Origin: Proteobacteria bacterium UBA4457
GTDB taxonomy: Bacteria; Pseudomonadota; Gammaproteobacteria; Ga0077536
Assembly (NCBI GenBank): GCA_002390205.1
Contig: DGOV01000083.1
Location: forward strand, 6,458 to 70,457
Length of the DNA stretch: 64,000 nt
Direction of reading: 5' to 3'
Shown here: positions 17,193 through 25,717 of the stretch, piece by piece
Numbering within the stretch: position 1 is the stretch's first letter
How the letters are laid out: each line of letters begins with the position of its first letter
Notes under the pieces: generated by a model
Told to the model about the DNA's origin: nothing
Database searches by the model: none
The model's input: the letters and a program-made list of their open reading frames with translations, nothing else
Position numbers and translations under genes: made by a program

Positions 17193-18508
17193 AGCAGGCC
17201 GTTCATTTTATCGACAGTGTTTGGCAGCCATAATACGGCATTAGGGAAGGATATAATCAGAGCAAGCACAACGATCTGTATAAGCACAAAGGGAGTGATC
17301 CCTTTATAAATGTGAGAGAGCTTTATCTCGGGTGGGGAGACCGCTTTGAGATAAAAAAGTGAAAAGCCGAATGGTGGTGTTAGAAAAGACGTTTGAAGAT
17401 TGACTGCTATGATTAGCGCGAACCACAGCAAGTCGATGCCAAGGCTTCTAGCTATCGGTTCGAGTATAGGCACCACAATAAAACAAATTTCAACGAAATC
17501 TAGGAAAAATCCTAGAATGAAAATAACTACCATACTCACGACAATAAACGTTAATTGGCTGCCACCACCAGTTGAATAAAAAAAGCTACTCACAGCATGA
17601 TCGCCACCTAGACTCTTAAAAACCAGCCCGAAAGCCGTTGCTCCGACAAGAATCAGAAAAACCATGCTCGTTAGCTTCACTGTCTCTAGGGCGGCACTGT
17701 TCAGTATTGACCACCGCATTCGTTTTCGGCTAACGGCAATGAGAATAGCGCCTAAGGCGCCAAGGGCGGCAGACTCAGTTGGTGACGCTATCCCAAGAAA
17801 AATCGAGCCTAGTACTGATAGCATTAAGACAAGTGGGGGCGTTAGGGATTTGATAATTTCGGCCCTCGAGAGAGTGCTTTCTTTTAATATTATAGCAGGA
17901 GCGACAAGAGGGTTTTTCATAGAAATCACCATCACGTACGAGATATATAAGCCCACGAGTACTAAGCCAGGCAGCAGTGTTGCCATGAAGAGTCTGCCTA
18001 CAGGGACTCCCATAATGTCAGCAAGAAGTATCGCTACTATACTTGGTGGAATTACCTGTCCTAGGGTTCCTGAGGCCGCTATGGTGCCACAAGCCAGAGA
18101 GCGGTCATATCCATGTCTCAGCATTGTTGGCAGTGCAATCACTCCCATAGTGACTACCGTGGCGCCGGCCACTCCTGTAGTGGCAGCGAGTAAAGCACCA
18201 ACGAGTATCACTGCAATAGCAAGGCCGCCCTTTTTTTTCCCAAAAAGCGCAGCGCTAGTTTCTAGTAAGTCTTGTGCTAGCCCAGATTTTTCGAGAATGA
18301 CTCCCATTAATACGAACAAAGGGACTGCCAGTAAGGTAAAGTTAGTCATTATTCCCCAAATTCGAAGGGGTAGTAGCTGAAAGAAATCTATTCCTAAGGC
18401 AAATGTGCCGAAGAAGACAGATACTGCACCAAGAGTAAAAGCGACGGGGTAGCCGAATAAAAGAGCAGGAATTATCACTACGAACATTCCTAATGCATAA
18501 TATTCCAT
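17189..18508 (-). CDS. dctM: TRAP transporter large permease subunit (DctM)
   Basis: 439 residues with about 12 membrane segments. VPLFVLMGVILEKSGLAQDLL, TTGVAGATVVTMG, IPPSIVAILLAD and SPTESAALGALGA are hallmarks of the DctM family, which uses a sodium gradient to drive uptake of organic acids. It lies downstream of dctQ with five bases between. No periplasmic DctP solute-binding gene is next to it, so the substrate cannot be read from context. Confidence 0.92.
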   Translation of the reverse strand: MEYYALGMFVVIIPALLFGYPVAFTLGAVSVFFGTFALGIDFFQLLPLRIWGIMTNFTLLAVPLFVLMGVILEKSGLAQDLLETSAALFGKKKGGLAIAVILVGALLAATTGVAGATVVTMGVIALPTMLRHGYDRSLACGTIAASGTLGQVIPPSIVAILLADIMGVPVGRLFMATLLPGLVLVGLYISYVMVISMKNPLVAPAIILKESTLSRAEIIKSLTPPLVLMLSVLGSIFLGIASPTESAALGALGAILIAVSRKRMRWSILNSAALETVKLTSMVFLILVGATAFGLVFKSLGGDHAVSSFFYSTGGGSQLTFIVVSMVVIFILGFFLDFVEICFIVVPILEPIARSLGIDLLWFALIIAVNLQTSFLTPPFGFSLFYLKAVSPPEIKLSHIYKGITPFVLIQIVVLALIISFPNAVLWLPNTVDKMNGLL

Positions 18509-18513
18509 AGGGA

Positions 18514-19023
18514 TTAAACTTTATTCCACTCGCGAAAGGCTGCTAAGGCAGTGATAATGCCTTGAACACACAGTAATGAGGCCCCTAACGGAATCAATGA
18601 CTTAACTATCCACCGGTGAGTCAGGCCACCAGGGTCTGGAGAAGTTTCAGCATAATGGAATGCATCGAATACAAAAGCACCTGAGCTCCATACGATAACG
18701 CCACAAAAAGGGAGTAGAAAAAAGAGAGCTCCAAGCAAGTCAATCAGCTTTCTTGTGCGTTGGCTGCAGAATCTACTTTTAAAAAACATATCCACTCTAA
18801 CATGCTGGTCACACCTTAAGGTGTAAGCCGAACCTAGCAAGAAAACCGCACTAAAAAGGTGCCATTCGAGCTCTTGAAAAGCTACGGAGCCTTGATTTAA
18901 GAAGTAGCGCATGAACACATCAAGAGCAGTCACTGTCATTAGAAGAACTAAAGCGTAAGCCGATAACTGTCCGAAGGTATCGATAATAAGGCCAGGGGCT
19001 TTTGTAATTCGTTTGCTAAACAT
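18514..19023 (-). CDS. dctQ: TRAP transporter small permease subunit (DctQ)
   Basis: 169 residues with four membrane segments. The TALDVFMRYFLNQGSVAFQELEWHLF region matches the conserved DctQ core (DVxxRY...W.EE). It is expected to form a complex with DctM. A Fur-box-like palindrome lies 32–52 bases upstream of its start codon. Confidence 0.88.
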   Translation of the reverse strand: MFSKRITKAPGLIIDTFGQLSAYALVLLMTVTALDVFMRYFLNQGSVAFQELEWHLFSAVFLLGSAYTLRCDQHVRVDMFFKSRFCSQRTRKLIDLLGALFFLLPFCGVIVWSSGAFVFDAFHYAETSPDPGGLTHRWIVKSLIPLGASLLCVQGIITALAAFREWNKV

Positions 19024-19054
19024 TGCGCTTGTTGAGGTACACTTTAATTATTAC

Positions 19055-19075
19055 TGATAATTATTTATATTATCA
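19055..19075 (-). promoter_or_regulatory. Fur-box-like palindromic operator upstream of dctQM
   Basis: TGATAAT and ATTATCA flank a 7-base AT core. The inner 19 bases (GATAATTATTTATATTATC) match the Fur consensus at 14 of 19 positions, with both outer hexamers perfect. AT-rich palindromes arise by chance more easily than GC-rich ones, so this is a candidate only. Confidence 0.4.
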
Positions 19076-19343
19076 TGAACAAAGCAGGCATTCTTCATAG
19101 ATGATTCGAGGCTTTAAGGCGTTTGAAAATGCTCTTTTTCTCAGCCTGTTTCATAATTTATGCACACTTACTTTACTCGAACAAGGTAGAAGTAGTAACT
19201 TATCGGATAAAAGCACTAATTAGCTCTTACATAACCTCATAAGTTATTGTTTATATTAAGTATATTTTAAAGATGGCTAAATTTTGACCGATCTATCAAT
19301 GTAAGCCTGTTTTGCGGCCTTAAGGAACTCTTTGTCTAGCTTG
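19076..19343. other. AT-rich intergenic stretch between dctQ and rsmA
   Basis: No annotated-type gene is supported here. On the minus strand an open frame of 64 codons without a standard start runs from 19471 down to a TAG at 19277, overlapping the rsmA stop in another frame and passing through the 19344–19384 palindrome. Its end (LVNKLDKEFLKAAKQAYI) looks protein-like but matches nothing I recognise; it could be a gene remnant or chance. Confidence 0.35.
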
Positions 19344-19384
19344 TTCACAAGGTTATCCACAGAAACTGTGGGTAACCTTGTGAA
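19344..19384. repeat. 41-bp inverted repeat with two DnaA-box-like sequences
   Basis: Two 19-base arms separated by AAA are complementary at 18 of 19 positions, the exception being a T/G wobble. The left arm contains TTATCCACA (19353–19361), an exact DnaA-box consensus TTATNCACA. The right arm contains TTACCCACA on the minus strand (19367–19375), one mismatch. No T tract flanks it on either side, so it is not a standard intrinsic terminator. Confidence 0.85.
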
Positions 19385-19454
19385 GTCTTCTGCAGCAGGT
19401 CTAGTGTTTACGGTGAATATCTCCGTGACTGGCCACGCAGGTTGTAGAGGCGAA

Positions 19455-20240
19455 CTAAAGTGAATGTAATTTCATCTTTGCCAGTGTTTCATAAGAGGAG
19501 ATAGAGATACTTTCCGCGCGGTCTTTGGGATCTATTCCAGCTTCTATCAGAGAATCTACAGTGAAAATTTTACGCAGTGAGTTCGCGATAGTTTTCCGCC
19601 TGGTATTAAATGCAGTTCGGACGATATCTTCCAGGCATTTTTCGAAATCAGGTAATACGATATGCTCTTTTTTGATGAATCTCACGATGGCGGATTGTAC
19701 TTTTGGTATTGGCTCAAAAGAGTTCTTGTCAACCTCAAAATGGTATTCTATTTGTGCTTTCCTTTGGGCCATTATTGATAAGCGACCATATGATTTTGAA
19801 CCACATATCGCGGTGAAACGCTCAGCAACCTCCTTCTGAAGCATGAATATCATTTCCGACCATATTCCTTGGTAATTTAATAGTTTGATAATTAGAGGTG
19901 TAGCGATATTGTAAGGAAGGTTGCCGACAATCTTCCACTGTGTAGAATTGATAGTTAGCTTTTCTATATCACAAGTTAAAATATCTTCGTTCGAAATTAA
20001 AAAATTATCAGCACCCCTATAGTGATTTTTCATTTGTGCATATAGGTTTCGGTCAATCTCTACCGCTGTTACTCTCGAACCAGCATCTACAAGATGATCA
20101 GTAAGGGCTCTTGCTCCTGGCCCGATCTCTAATATGTGTTCATCAGGCTGTGGGCGAATTAGGCTAATTATTTTGTCGATAATATATTCATCGGTAAGGA
20201 AATTTTGACCGAACCGTTTTCGAGCTCTTGGAAGGTTCAT
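19455..20240 (-). CDS. rsmA: 16S rRNA dimethyladenosine methyltransferase RsmA (KsgA)
   Basis: Dimethylates the two adjacent adenines near the 3' end of 16S rRNA. 261 residues with GQNFL (11–15), the SAM motif EIGPG (38–42) and the catalytic NLPYN (107–111). Its ATG overlaps the pdxA stop by four bases, so translation is coupled. It is the last gene of the lptD–surA–pdxA–rsmA operon here; apaG, the usual next gene, is about 7 kb further on. Confidence 0.97.
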   Translation of the reverse strand: MNLPRARKRFGQNFLTDEYIIDKIISLIRPQPDEHILEIGPGARALTDHLVDAGSRVTAVEIDRNLYAQMKNHYRGADNFLISNEDILTCDIEKLTINSTQWKIVGNLPYNIATPLIIKLLNYQGIWSEMIFMLQKEVAERFTAICGSKSYGRLSIMAQRKAQIEYHFEVDKNSFEPIPKVQSAIVRFIKKEHIVLPDFEKCLEDIVRTAFNTRRKTIANSLRKIFTVDSLIEAGIDPKDRAESISISSYETLAKMKLHSL

Positions 20241-21262
20241 TTCTCTTGGGTTTTTTTGATTTTTACCATCGATTTTGCAAGGTCGATGGCTGCGATAAGA
20301 CTTCCTGCAGAAGATTTTCCAGTACCTGCTATATCTAATCCCGTTCCATGATCCACGGACGTTCTTACTATAGGGATGCCTAAAGTAACGTTGACAGCCT
20401 CCCCAAAACCAAGTGTTTTGAGAGCTGTTAAGCCTTGATCATGGTACATACTGATAATAGCATCGTATTTTTTTCGCTGAGACGTCGTAAATGCACTATC
20501 TGCAGAGACTGGCCCCGTAATTTTTATGCCTGTATTTCTCAACTCCTTGGCTGTAGGAGAGATCACTGTAGTCTCTTCCTGACCTAGGTAGCCGCCCTCT
20601 CCGGCATGAGGGTTGAGACCACATAACCAGATGTTGGGTGAACTGATCCCAAATTTGTCGTTTAATTCTTGATGAACGATAGTGGCGACGTGTTTTATTA
20701 GTGTGCTAGTTACAGCATTAGAAACGTCTTTTAAAGGGATATGGGTAGTTAATAGGACTACTCGGAGTTTGCCAGCTACTAGCATCATCACAGGCCGCTG
20801 CGAGCCTAGCCTGTCTGCCAGATATTGAGTATGGCCAGAAAATGTAACCCCAGCCTGATTAATGACTTCTTTACTAATAGGACCAGTCGTTATCGCGTCC
20901 AGCTTAGAGGAACTACAGGCATCTATTGCTTGGTCAAGACAGTCCAAGACGTAACTCGAATTCTCGGGATTAGGCTTACCAGGAACTACTTTTACTTTTG
21001 ACTGTACCGGGACGATCTGCATCGTGCCAGGTTTATGTGGTTGTGCAAACTGCGCATCTTCAAGCTCGGCGATATTGAGATTGATACCAAGCAATTTAGC
21101 ACGGTCTGCAATTATTTCAGGATCTGCATAAACAAGAGTTTTTTCGGTTCTTTGAAGCTGGCTAATTGTGATGGCAATATCCGGACCTATGCCGCTTGGC
21201 TCTCCTGGAGATAGCGCAATCTTCAGGTTCTGTTCTGGATCAGTTATTACGGTGTTCGACAT
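20237..21262 (-). CDS. pdxA: 4-hydroxythreonine-4-phosphate dehydrogenase PdxA
   Basis: NAD-dependent step of pyridoxal phosphate synthesis. The start at 21262 (MSNTVITDP) is preferred to an in-frame ATG at 21307 because family members begin shortly before the SPGEPSGIGPD strand. Metal-binding and substrate motifs are present: SGHTQYLA, HIPLKDV, LNPHAGEGG, MYHDQG and TSVDHGTG. Either start overlaps the 3' end of surA, giving translational coupling. Confidence 0.95.
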   Translation of the reverse strand: MSNTVITDPEQNLKIALSPGEPSGIGPDIAITISQLQRTEKTLVYADPEIIADRAKLLGINLNIAELEDAQFAQPHKPGTMQIVPVQSKVKVVPGKPNPENSSYVLDCLDQAIDACSSSKLDAITTGPISKEVINQAGVTFSGHTQYLADRLGSQRPVMMLVAGKLRVVLLTTHIPLKDVSNAVTSTLIKHVATIVHQELNDKFGISSPNIWLCGLNPHAGEGGYLGQEETTVISPTAKELRNTGIKITGPVSADSAFTTSQRKKYDAIISMYHDQGLTALKTLGFGEAVNVTLGIPIVRTSVDHGTGLDIAGTGKSSAGSLIAAIDLAKSMVKIKKTQEK

Positions 21263-22583
21263 AGGCTTCGTCTCGGAGTCGCCTGAGCCAATACTGTCGT
21301 CGCTCATCTAGTTTTTGTTGCCGAATAGCTCTTCGGGCTCTATCTCGTCGAATTGCCTCTGTCCCATCGAAATTTCTTGTTTCTGTAACTTGGAGAATAT
21401 GGAAGCCAAACTCTGTTTCAAATGGGGGACTCACCATTCCGATGTCGATTGCTGTCATAATTTCTTCAAATTCAGGAACCATTTCCCCTTCACTTACCCA
21501 CCCTAGATCGCCTCCTTGCAGGGCAGAAGTCCTGTCATCAGAGTTTGTTCGGGCAATTTGTGCAAAATTGTCGTCTCCCTCTAAGTCAAAACGTTTTTTC
21601 AAATTACTTATTCTATTTGCAACTTGTTCCATAGGTAGTAATTCATTAGGAGAAATAAGTATATGCCGGGTTTTATATTGCGGGATCATGAATTCTTCTA
21701 GATTACGCTTATCAGTAAGTTGAATGATATGAAATCCACTGGCATTAGTTATTATGCCGCTATTCTCGCCGACTTTTAATGCGCTGATAGAGTCGGCGAA
21801 AAGCCCGGGCACTTGGCTTCCTTTCCTCCACCCGAGGTCTCCCCCTTCCAGCGCTTGTTGCCCGTCAGAAACACGTATCGCAACTTCACCGAAGTCATCG
21901 CCAGCCTCTATCAAACCTAGCGCTTCCTCTGTTTTTTCCCGAGCTTTTTGGATTTGTTTGTTGTCGGCTTCAGAGGGGACAGATATCAAAATATGCGAGA
22001 TGCGATATTCTTGAAGTTCCGCAGTATTCGACTCGTTACGCAGGTAGTTATCTATTTCGGTTTCTCGCACACGAATTTTATTATCCACTTCAGTTTTTCT
22101 GAGCTTGGATATAATAATTTCTTGACGGATTTGTTCTTTGAAGACATCAAACTGATAGTTTTCAGAGGCTAGTACTTCTTTGAACTGCTCTAGGTTGAGA
22201 TTGTTTTGTTTGGCCATGTCCATTATTGCTAGTTTTAATACATCGTCTCCGACCTCAATTTTCACTTGCTCAGCATATTGGAGCTGGACTTTTTCTAGGA
22301 CTAATCTCTCCATCACTTGCCGCTGTAGGACGGCATTTGGAGGCATTCGAGTCGCTTGTTGCTGCATTTGAAATTTGACGCGATCAGTTTGCTCGTTCAC
22401 CTCGCTTTGCATCACTACGTCCATCTCTACTATAGCCACTATTCGGTCAAGTTCTTCTGCACAGATGCTGAAACTAGTCCATGGGAGGGCAACAATAGCA
22501 AGAACAGCAAATAAAGATGAAAGCCCGGTGGGTTTCTTTTTAGCTGCTATAGGAGGAGAAATTGGGTTCGGCAACACAAACAT
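21240..22583 (-). CDS. surA: Periplasmic chaperone and peptidyl-prolyl isomerase SurA
   Basis: Escorts outer-membrane proteins such as LptD through the periplasm. From the ATG at 22583 it gives 447 residues with a signal peptide ending near SICA before EELDRIVAIV. An N-terminal chaperone domain is followed by two parvulin domains, each with the ISHILIS / TRHILIS start and a GGDLGW signature. An in-frame TTG at 22622 is less likely. It lies directly downstream of lptD. Confidence 0.95.
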   Translation of the reverse strand: MFVLPNPISPPIAAKKKPTGLSSLFAVLAIVALPWTSFSICAEELDRIVAIVEMDVVMQSEVNEQTDRVKFQMQQQATRMPPNAVLQRQVMERLVLEKVQLQYAEQVKIEVGDDVLKLAIMDMAKQNNLNLEQFKEVLASENYQFDVFKEQIRQEIIISKLRKTEVDNKIRVRETEIDNYLRNESNTAELQEYRISHILISVPSEADNKQIQKAREKTEEALGLIEAGDDFGEVAIRVSDGQQALEGGDLGWRKGSQVPGLFADSISALKVGENSGIITNASGFHIIQLTDKRNLEEFMIPQYKTRHILISPNELLPMEQVANRISNLKKRFDLEGDDNFAQIARTNSDDRTSALQGGDLGWVSEGEMVPEFEEIMTAIDIGMVSPPFETEFGFHILQVTETRNFDGTEAIRRDRARRAIRQQKLDERRQYWLRRLRDEAYVEHRNN

Positions 22584-22676
22584 ACGGCTACTTTTTTTTG
22601 TCGATGAGGAATTATACCGCAAAACTGTCAGCGTAAGACATTCGTTTTCTATCTTTTTCTTTGTGAGGGATGGATT

Positions 22677-24974
22677 TTAATCAAATGGACTTCTAGATTC
22701 AGGTAGGTGTCTAGATATTAGTGGATCGCGTCCTTTACCGAGTCCCATTAGCCCTCTTAGCCTCAACTGTATAAACATACCGGTAATGAATTCGGGTTGA
22801 GAGCTTATGTTGGTCCCGTTCAAATATCTCTGCCCGATTACACTGATACTCCAACAACAACTGTCATACTCTATCCCTCCAAAAGCCTCGAGAGTCGTCT
22901 TGTCATGCAGTGTGTAGCTCCACTGCCCGATCATCGACGTATTCTTGAATGTAGGAATAGGGAATCGAAATGAAGTGTCCACTTGTTCTATATTCTGGCT
23001 CCAACTATTAGGTGCCCTAGTGAATCGATAGGCAGCTTTTAAGATGGTGTTTTGTTCTGGTTGGTAAAGCAACGAGATAGCTTTTCTTTCAGTTTTTTTC
23101 GATTCAGGCTCCCATACTAGGGAACCTGTTATCTTTGTTGTAGACGACAGGTTGATTTCTCCCTCAGCGAATAGGTTTGAGAGCGCCTTGTTGGAGTATG
23201 TTTGTCCAGGGAGAGTGATTTCTCGTCTATCTAGATGGAATACCTGTCCAATGCCAATCGACATGATTTGCCGTCCAGTGTCTTTGTGAGATAGCCGGGA
23301 TGACACCCCTAAAGTCATTCGGTTCGCATCGCCAATTCTGTCGCCACCAAACTGAGTATAACCTCCTGAAAAACGATGAGGCAGGTACATGGTATGAGTG
23401 TTTATATCCATTGCCCCGGTATCAAAAATAGGGAGGTTATCTTGGTTTACTTTAGGGACATATAGATAGTAGGCTCTTGGCTCTAGAGTCTGAAAGAGAG
23501 TCTTTCCCCAGAGCGAGAAATTACGCTCGGCAAAGAGAGTCGCATCGATGCTTATAATAGGAACCGTTCGAGATTGGTCTTCATAGACGCCACTGGGGTC
23601 ATCGTTAAAATACTCTGTGTGGGCGACTACAATTTTAGGAATGACCTGCAGGTATGGTTTTCGGTAACTGTAAGCTAGAGATGGGGCAGCTGTCGCGCGA
23701 ATACTACTAAGGCTCTGAGACTTATAGAAGTAACTAGCATCCGATTTAATTGCAGCTTCAAATCCCCCCTTTGTTTTGAAAGTGTGCCCAAGTTCTACGC
23801 GTGGGAGGAGTTTATAAGGTTTGTATGCCGCCGGCAGATCATCTATCAACGTCTGATAGTCTCGTGTCACGGCATAGAATCGAGTCCCCAGGTTATTATA
23901 GGTAAACTCTAACTTACGCTCCATGAATGCTTGGGATGAAGCCCCAATAGTGTTGCCAAAATCTTTGAAATACTCGTTGTCAGATACGTTGTTAAACAAA
24001 AGGTCTAAGCGTGCGCGATTACCTAAAAATAACTGGTGGTGTTCGATTGAGAGGTAAGATCTGTCTTCATTATTTCGTATATTATCCCCAGACAAGTACT
24101 CCGCATTAATGGTGCCAGAATAAGTGGAATTAAGATATCGATATTCTCCGTCAAGCATAACACCGCGCTCTTGCATTAGCCGAGGAGCAATGGTGGCGTC
24201 CCGTGAGGGGGCGATATTCCAATAATAAGGCAGTTGCGTATCGAATCCAGATTCGTTGCTGGTACCGAATACAGGAGCTAAAAAGCCTGATTTTCTCCGT
24301 TTTGTAGTGGGGAAGTTGACATAAGGCATATAGAAGACCGGTACGTCCATAAATCGTACGATGGCATTACTTGCAGAGGCACGGTCATTACTATGGTCGA
24401 CTCTTAGCGCGCTCGCATGTAATCGCCAAGCCTCGGAGGTCACGGGACATGTGGTGTACTCGACGTCCTTAAATATACTGATGTCACGTGCTGAGTCATG
24501 CTCGATTTTAGAGGCAGACCCCCTCCCTGGGCCATTACCAAGCCAATATTTCCCGTCCGAGAGTAAAGCGATTTCTTTTTGTGAGTCGAATTTTATGGTG
24601 TCACCGGCCCAAACCATCCCTTTGTCCCACAGATGCGCACGTCCTTCGGCATTATAGGTCCCCGTATCCTTATCATAAGTGACTACTTCGGCTCTAATTG
24701 ACTGAGAATTTTTGATTACTTCGACATTTCCCTGAAATTGACTTGGGCCAGCCTGCACAATCCTCGAACTCTGCGCTCTGATTTCTGTACTTCCAAATTC
24801 AATATTCTCGGGATCGCTGTATAAGGGACGTTCGGGTTTGAATTGCCCGCTTGGGCAGAATTGCCAAGTCCTCCCCCCAACTTCGTTCGCTAGTGAGCCT
24901 TGTGAATAGTAAATACAGATACAAATAACAGAGTAGATGATCTGTTTAAGTGACAAGCCATGTCGTGTTTTCAA
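22677..24974 (-). CDS. lptD: LPS-assembly outer-membrane protein LptD
   Basis: 765 residues: signal peptide ending ...GSLA before NEVGG, an OstA-type periplasmic domain (FQGNVEVIK...), then a large beta barrel. The four cysteines used for the inter-domain disulphides of LptD are present: WQFC (Cys40), TTCP, and the adjacent pair in DSCCW near the C-terminus. With LptE it inserts lipopolysaccharide into the outer leaflet, which implies a Gram-negative envelope. Confidence 0.97.
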   Translation of the reverse strand: MKTRHGLSLKQIIYSVICICIYYSQGSLANEVGGRTWQFCPSGQFKPERPLYSDPENIEFGSTEIRAQSSRIVQAGPSQFQGNVEVIKNSQSIRAEVVTYDKDTGTYNAEGRAHLWDKGMVWAGDTIKFDSQKEIALLSDGKYWLGNGPGRGSASKIEHDSARDISIFKDVEYTTCPVTSEAWRLHASALRVDHSNDRASASNAIVRFMDVPVFYMPYVNFPTTKRRKSGFLAPVFGTSNESGFDTQLPYYWNIAPSRDATIAPRLMQERGVMLDGEYRYLNSTYSGTINAEYLSGDNIRNNEDRSYLSIEHHQLFLGNRARLDLLFNNVSDNEYFKDFGNTIGASSQAFMERKLEFTYNNLGTRFYAVTRDYQTLIDDLPAAYKPYKLLPRVELGHTFKTKGGFEAAIKSDASYFYKSQSLSSIRATAAPSLAYSYRKPYLQVIPKIVVAHTEYFNDDPSGVYEDQSRTVPIISIDATLFAERNFSLWGKTLFQTLEPRAYYLYVPKVNQDNLPIFDTGAMDINTHTMYLPHRFSGGYTQFGGDRIGDANRMTLGVSSRLSHKDTGRQIMSIGIGQVFHLDRREITLPGQTYSNKALSNLFAEGEINLSSTTKITGSLVWEPESKKTERKAISLLYQPEQNTILKAAYRFTRAPNSWSQNIEQVDTSFRFPIPTFKNTSMIGQWSYTLHDKTTLEAFGGIEYDSCCWSISVIGQRYLNGTNISSQPEFITGMFIQLRLRGLMGLGKGRDPLISRHLPESRSPFD

Positions 24975-25114
24975 TAGTGAGCTAACTGTTGTGTCCTCAA
25001 TTAATCTAAGCCGGCGGGCACGGTATGTAAAAGTGTCATAGATTGACTAGCCATTCAATAGGCCTTTATTGGTTTGTTCATGTTGCACAATTATATTAAG
25101 CCAATTTGAGTTTT

Positions 25115-25717
25115 TTAATAGTCGGAGTTGCGGCTCTTAATGATTTTTTCTACTTTATCAAGTTTTAGCTGGGCATTACTTTCCGCTAGGATTGCTAATT
25201 TTTCTTGGTTGGTGGGTTCCAAAAACTCAGCAAGGCGATAAGCAACCCAGCTGGCCTCTCCAAGTATTGGTGGTGTGAGTATGTCGGGTTCTCGACTATT
25301 CATTAAAATCTTTTTTAGTAAGCTTACTGGCTTTGAATGTGAATCTAATATCTTTTCATTCTGAGTCAGATGAGGTTGGGTTCGACCTAGTATTAGTCCA
25401 TTACTTTCAAGGCTATAACTATTTACTTGGAAGGGCTCGGTGCCTTGAACTGTGATATGGAGCAAGCCGTCGGGCCCTTGATCAAACGATACTATTTTTG
25501 CGAGCGTCCCTATTTCTTCGATATCTAGATTAATAGTATTTTTTGAATCTGCCTTAATTAGGACGACTCCAAACTCTTTTTGCTTCTTTAGACAATCCTT
25601 AATCATGTCTAGATATCGTATTTCAAAAATCCTTAGCTCTAATAACCCCTTTGGAAATAAAACGAGGTTCAGCGGAAATAAAGGGATCGTGTCTGGGCAT
25701 TGTGTAGGTGTTGTCAT
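25115..25717 (-). CDS. LON substrate-binding-domain protein (no protease domain)
   Basis: 200 residues resembling only the N-terminal domain of Lon (PF02190): IPLFPLNLVLFPKGLLELRIFEIRYLDMI at the start and a helical C-terminal half. There is no AAA+ ATPase or Ser-Lys dyad, so it is not a protease. Proteins of this stand-alone type are widespread in proteobacteria and poorly characterised. Its start overlaps the mpl stop by four bases, so the two are translated together. Confidence 0.85.
   Translation of the reverse strand: MTTPTQCPDTIPLFPLNLVLFPKGLLELRIFEIRYLDMIKDCLKKQKEFGVVLIKADSKNTINLDIEEIGTLAKIVSFDQGPDGLLHITVQGTEPFQVNSYSLESNGLILGRTQPHLTQNEKILDSHSKPVSLLKKILMNSREPDILTPPILGEASWVAYRLAEFLEPTNQEKLAILAESNAQLKLDKVEKIIKSRNSDY

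Noticed and set aside
17664..18380. 238-codon open frame antisense to dctM
   Set aside because: Shadow of the strongly conserved DctM sequence; Ser/Thr/Ala/Pro-rich translation with no domain.
19344..19384. The long palindrome as a rho-independent terminator of rsmA
   Set aside because: The stem is strong but no run of T follows on either strand, and its arms carry specific DnaA-box-like sequence.
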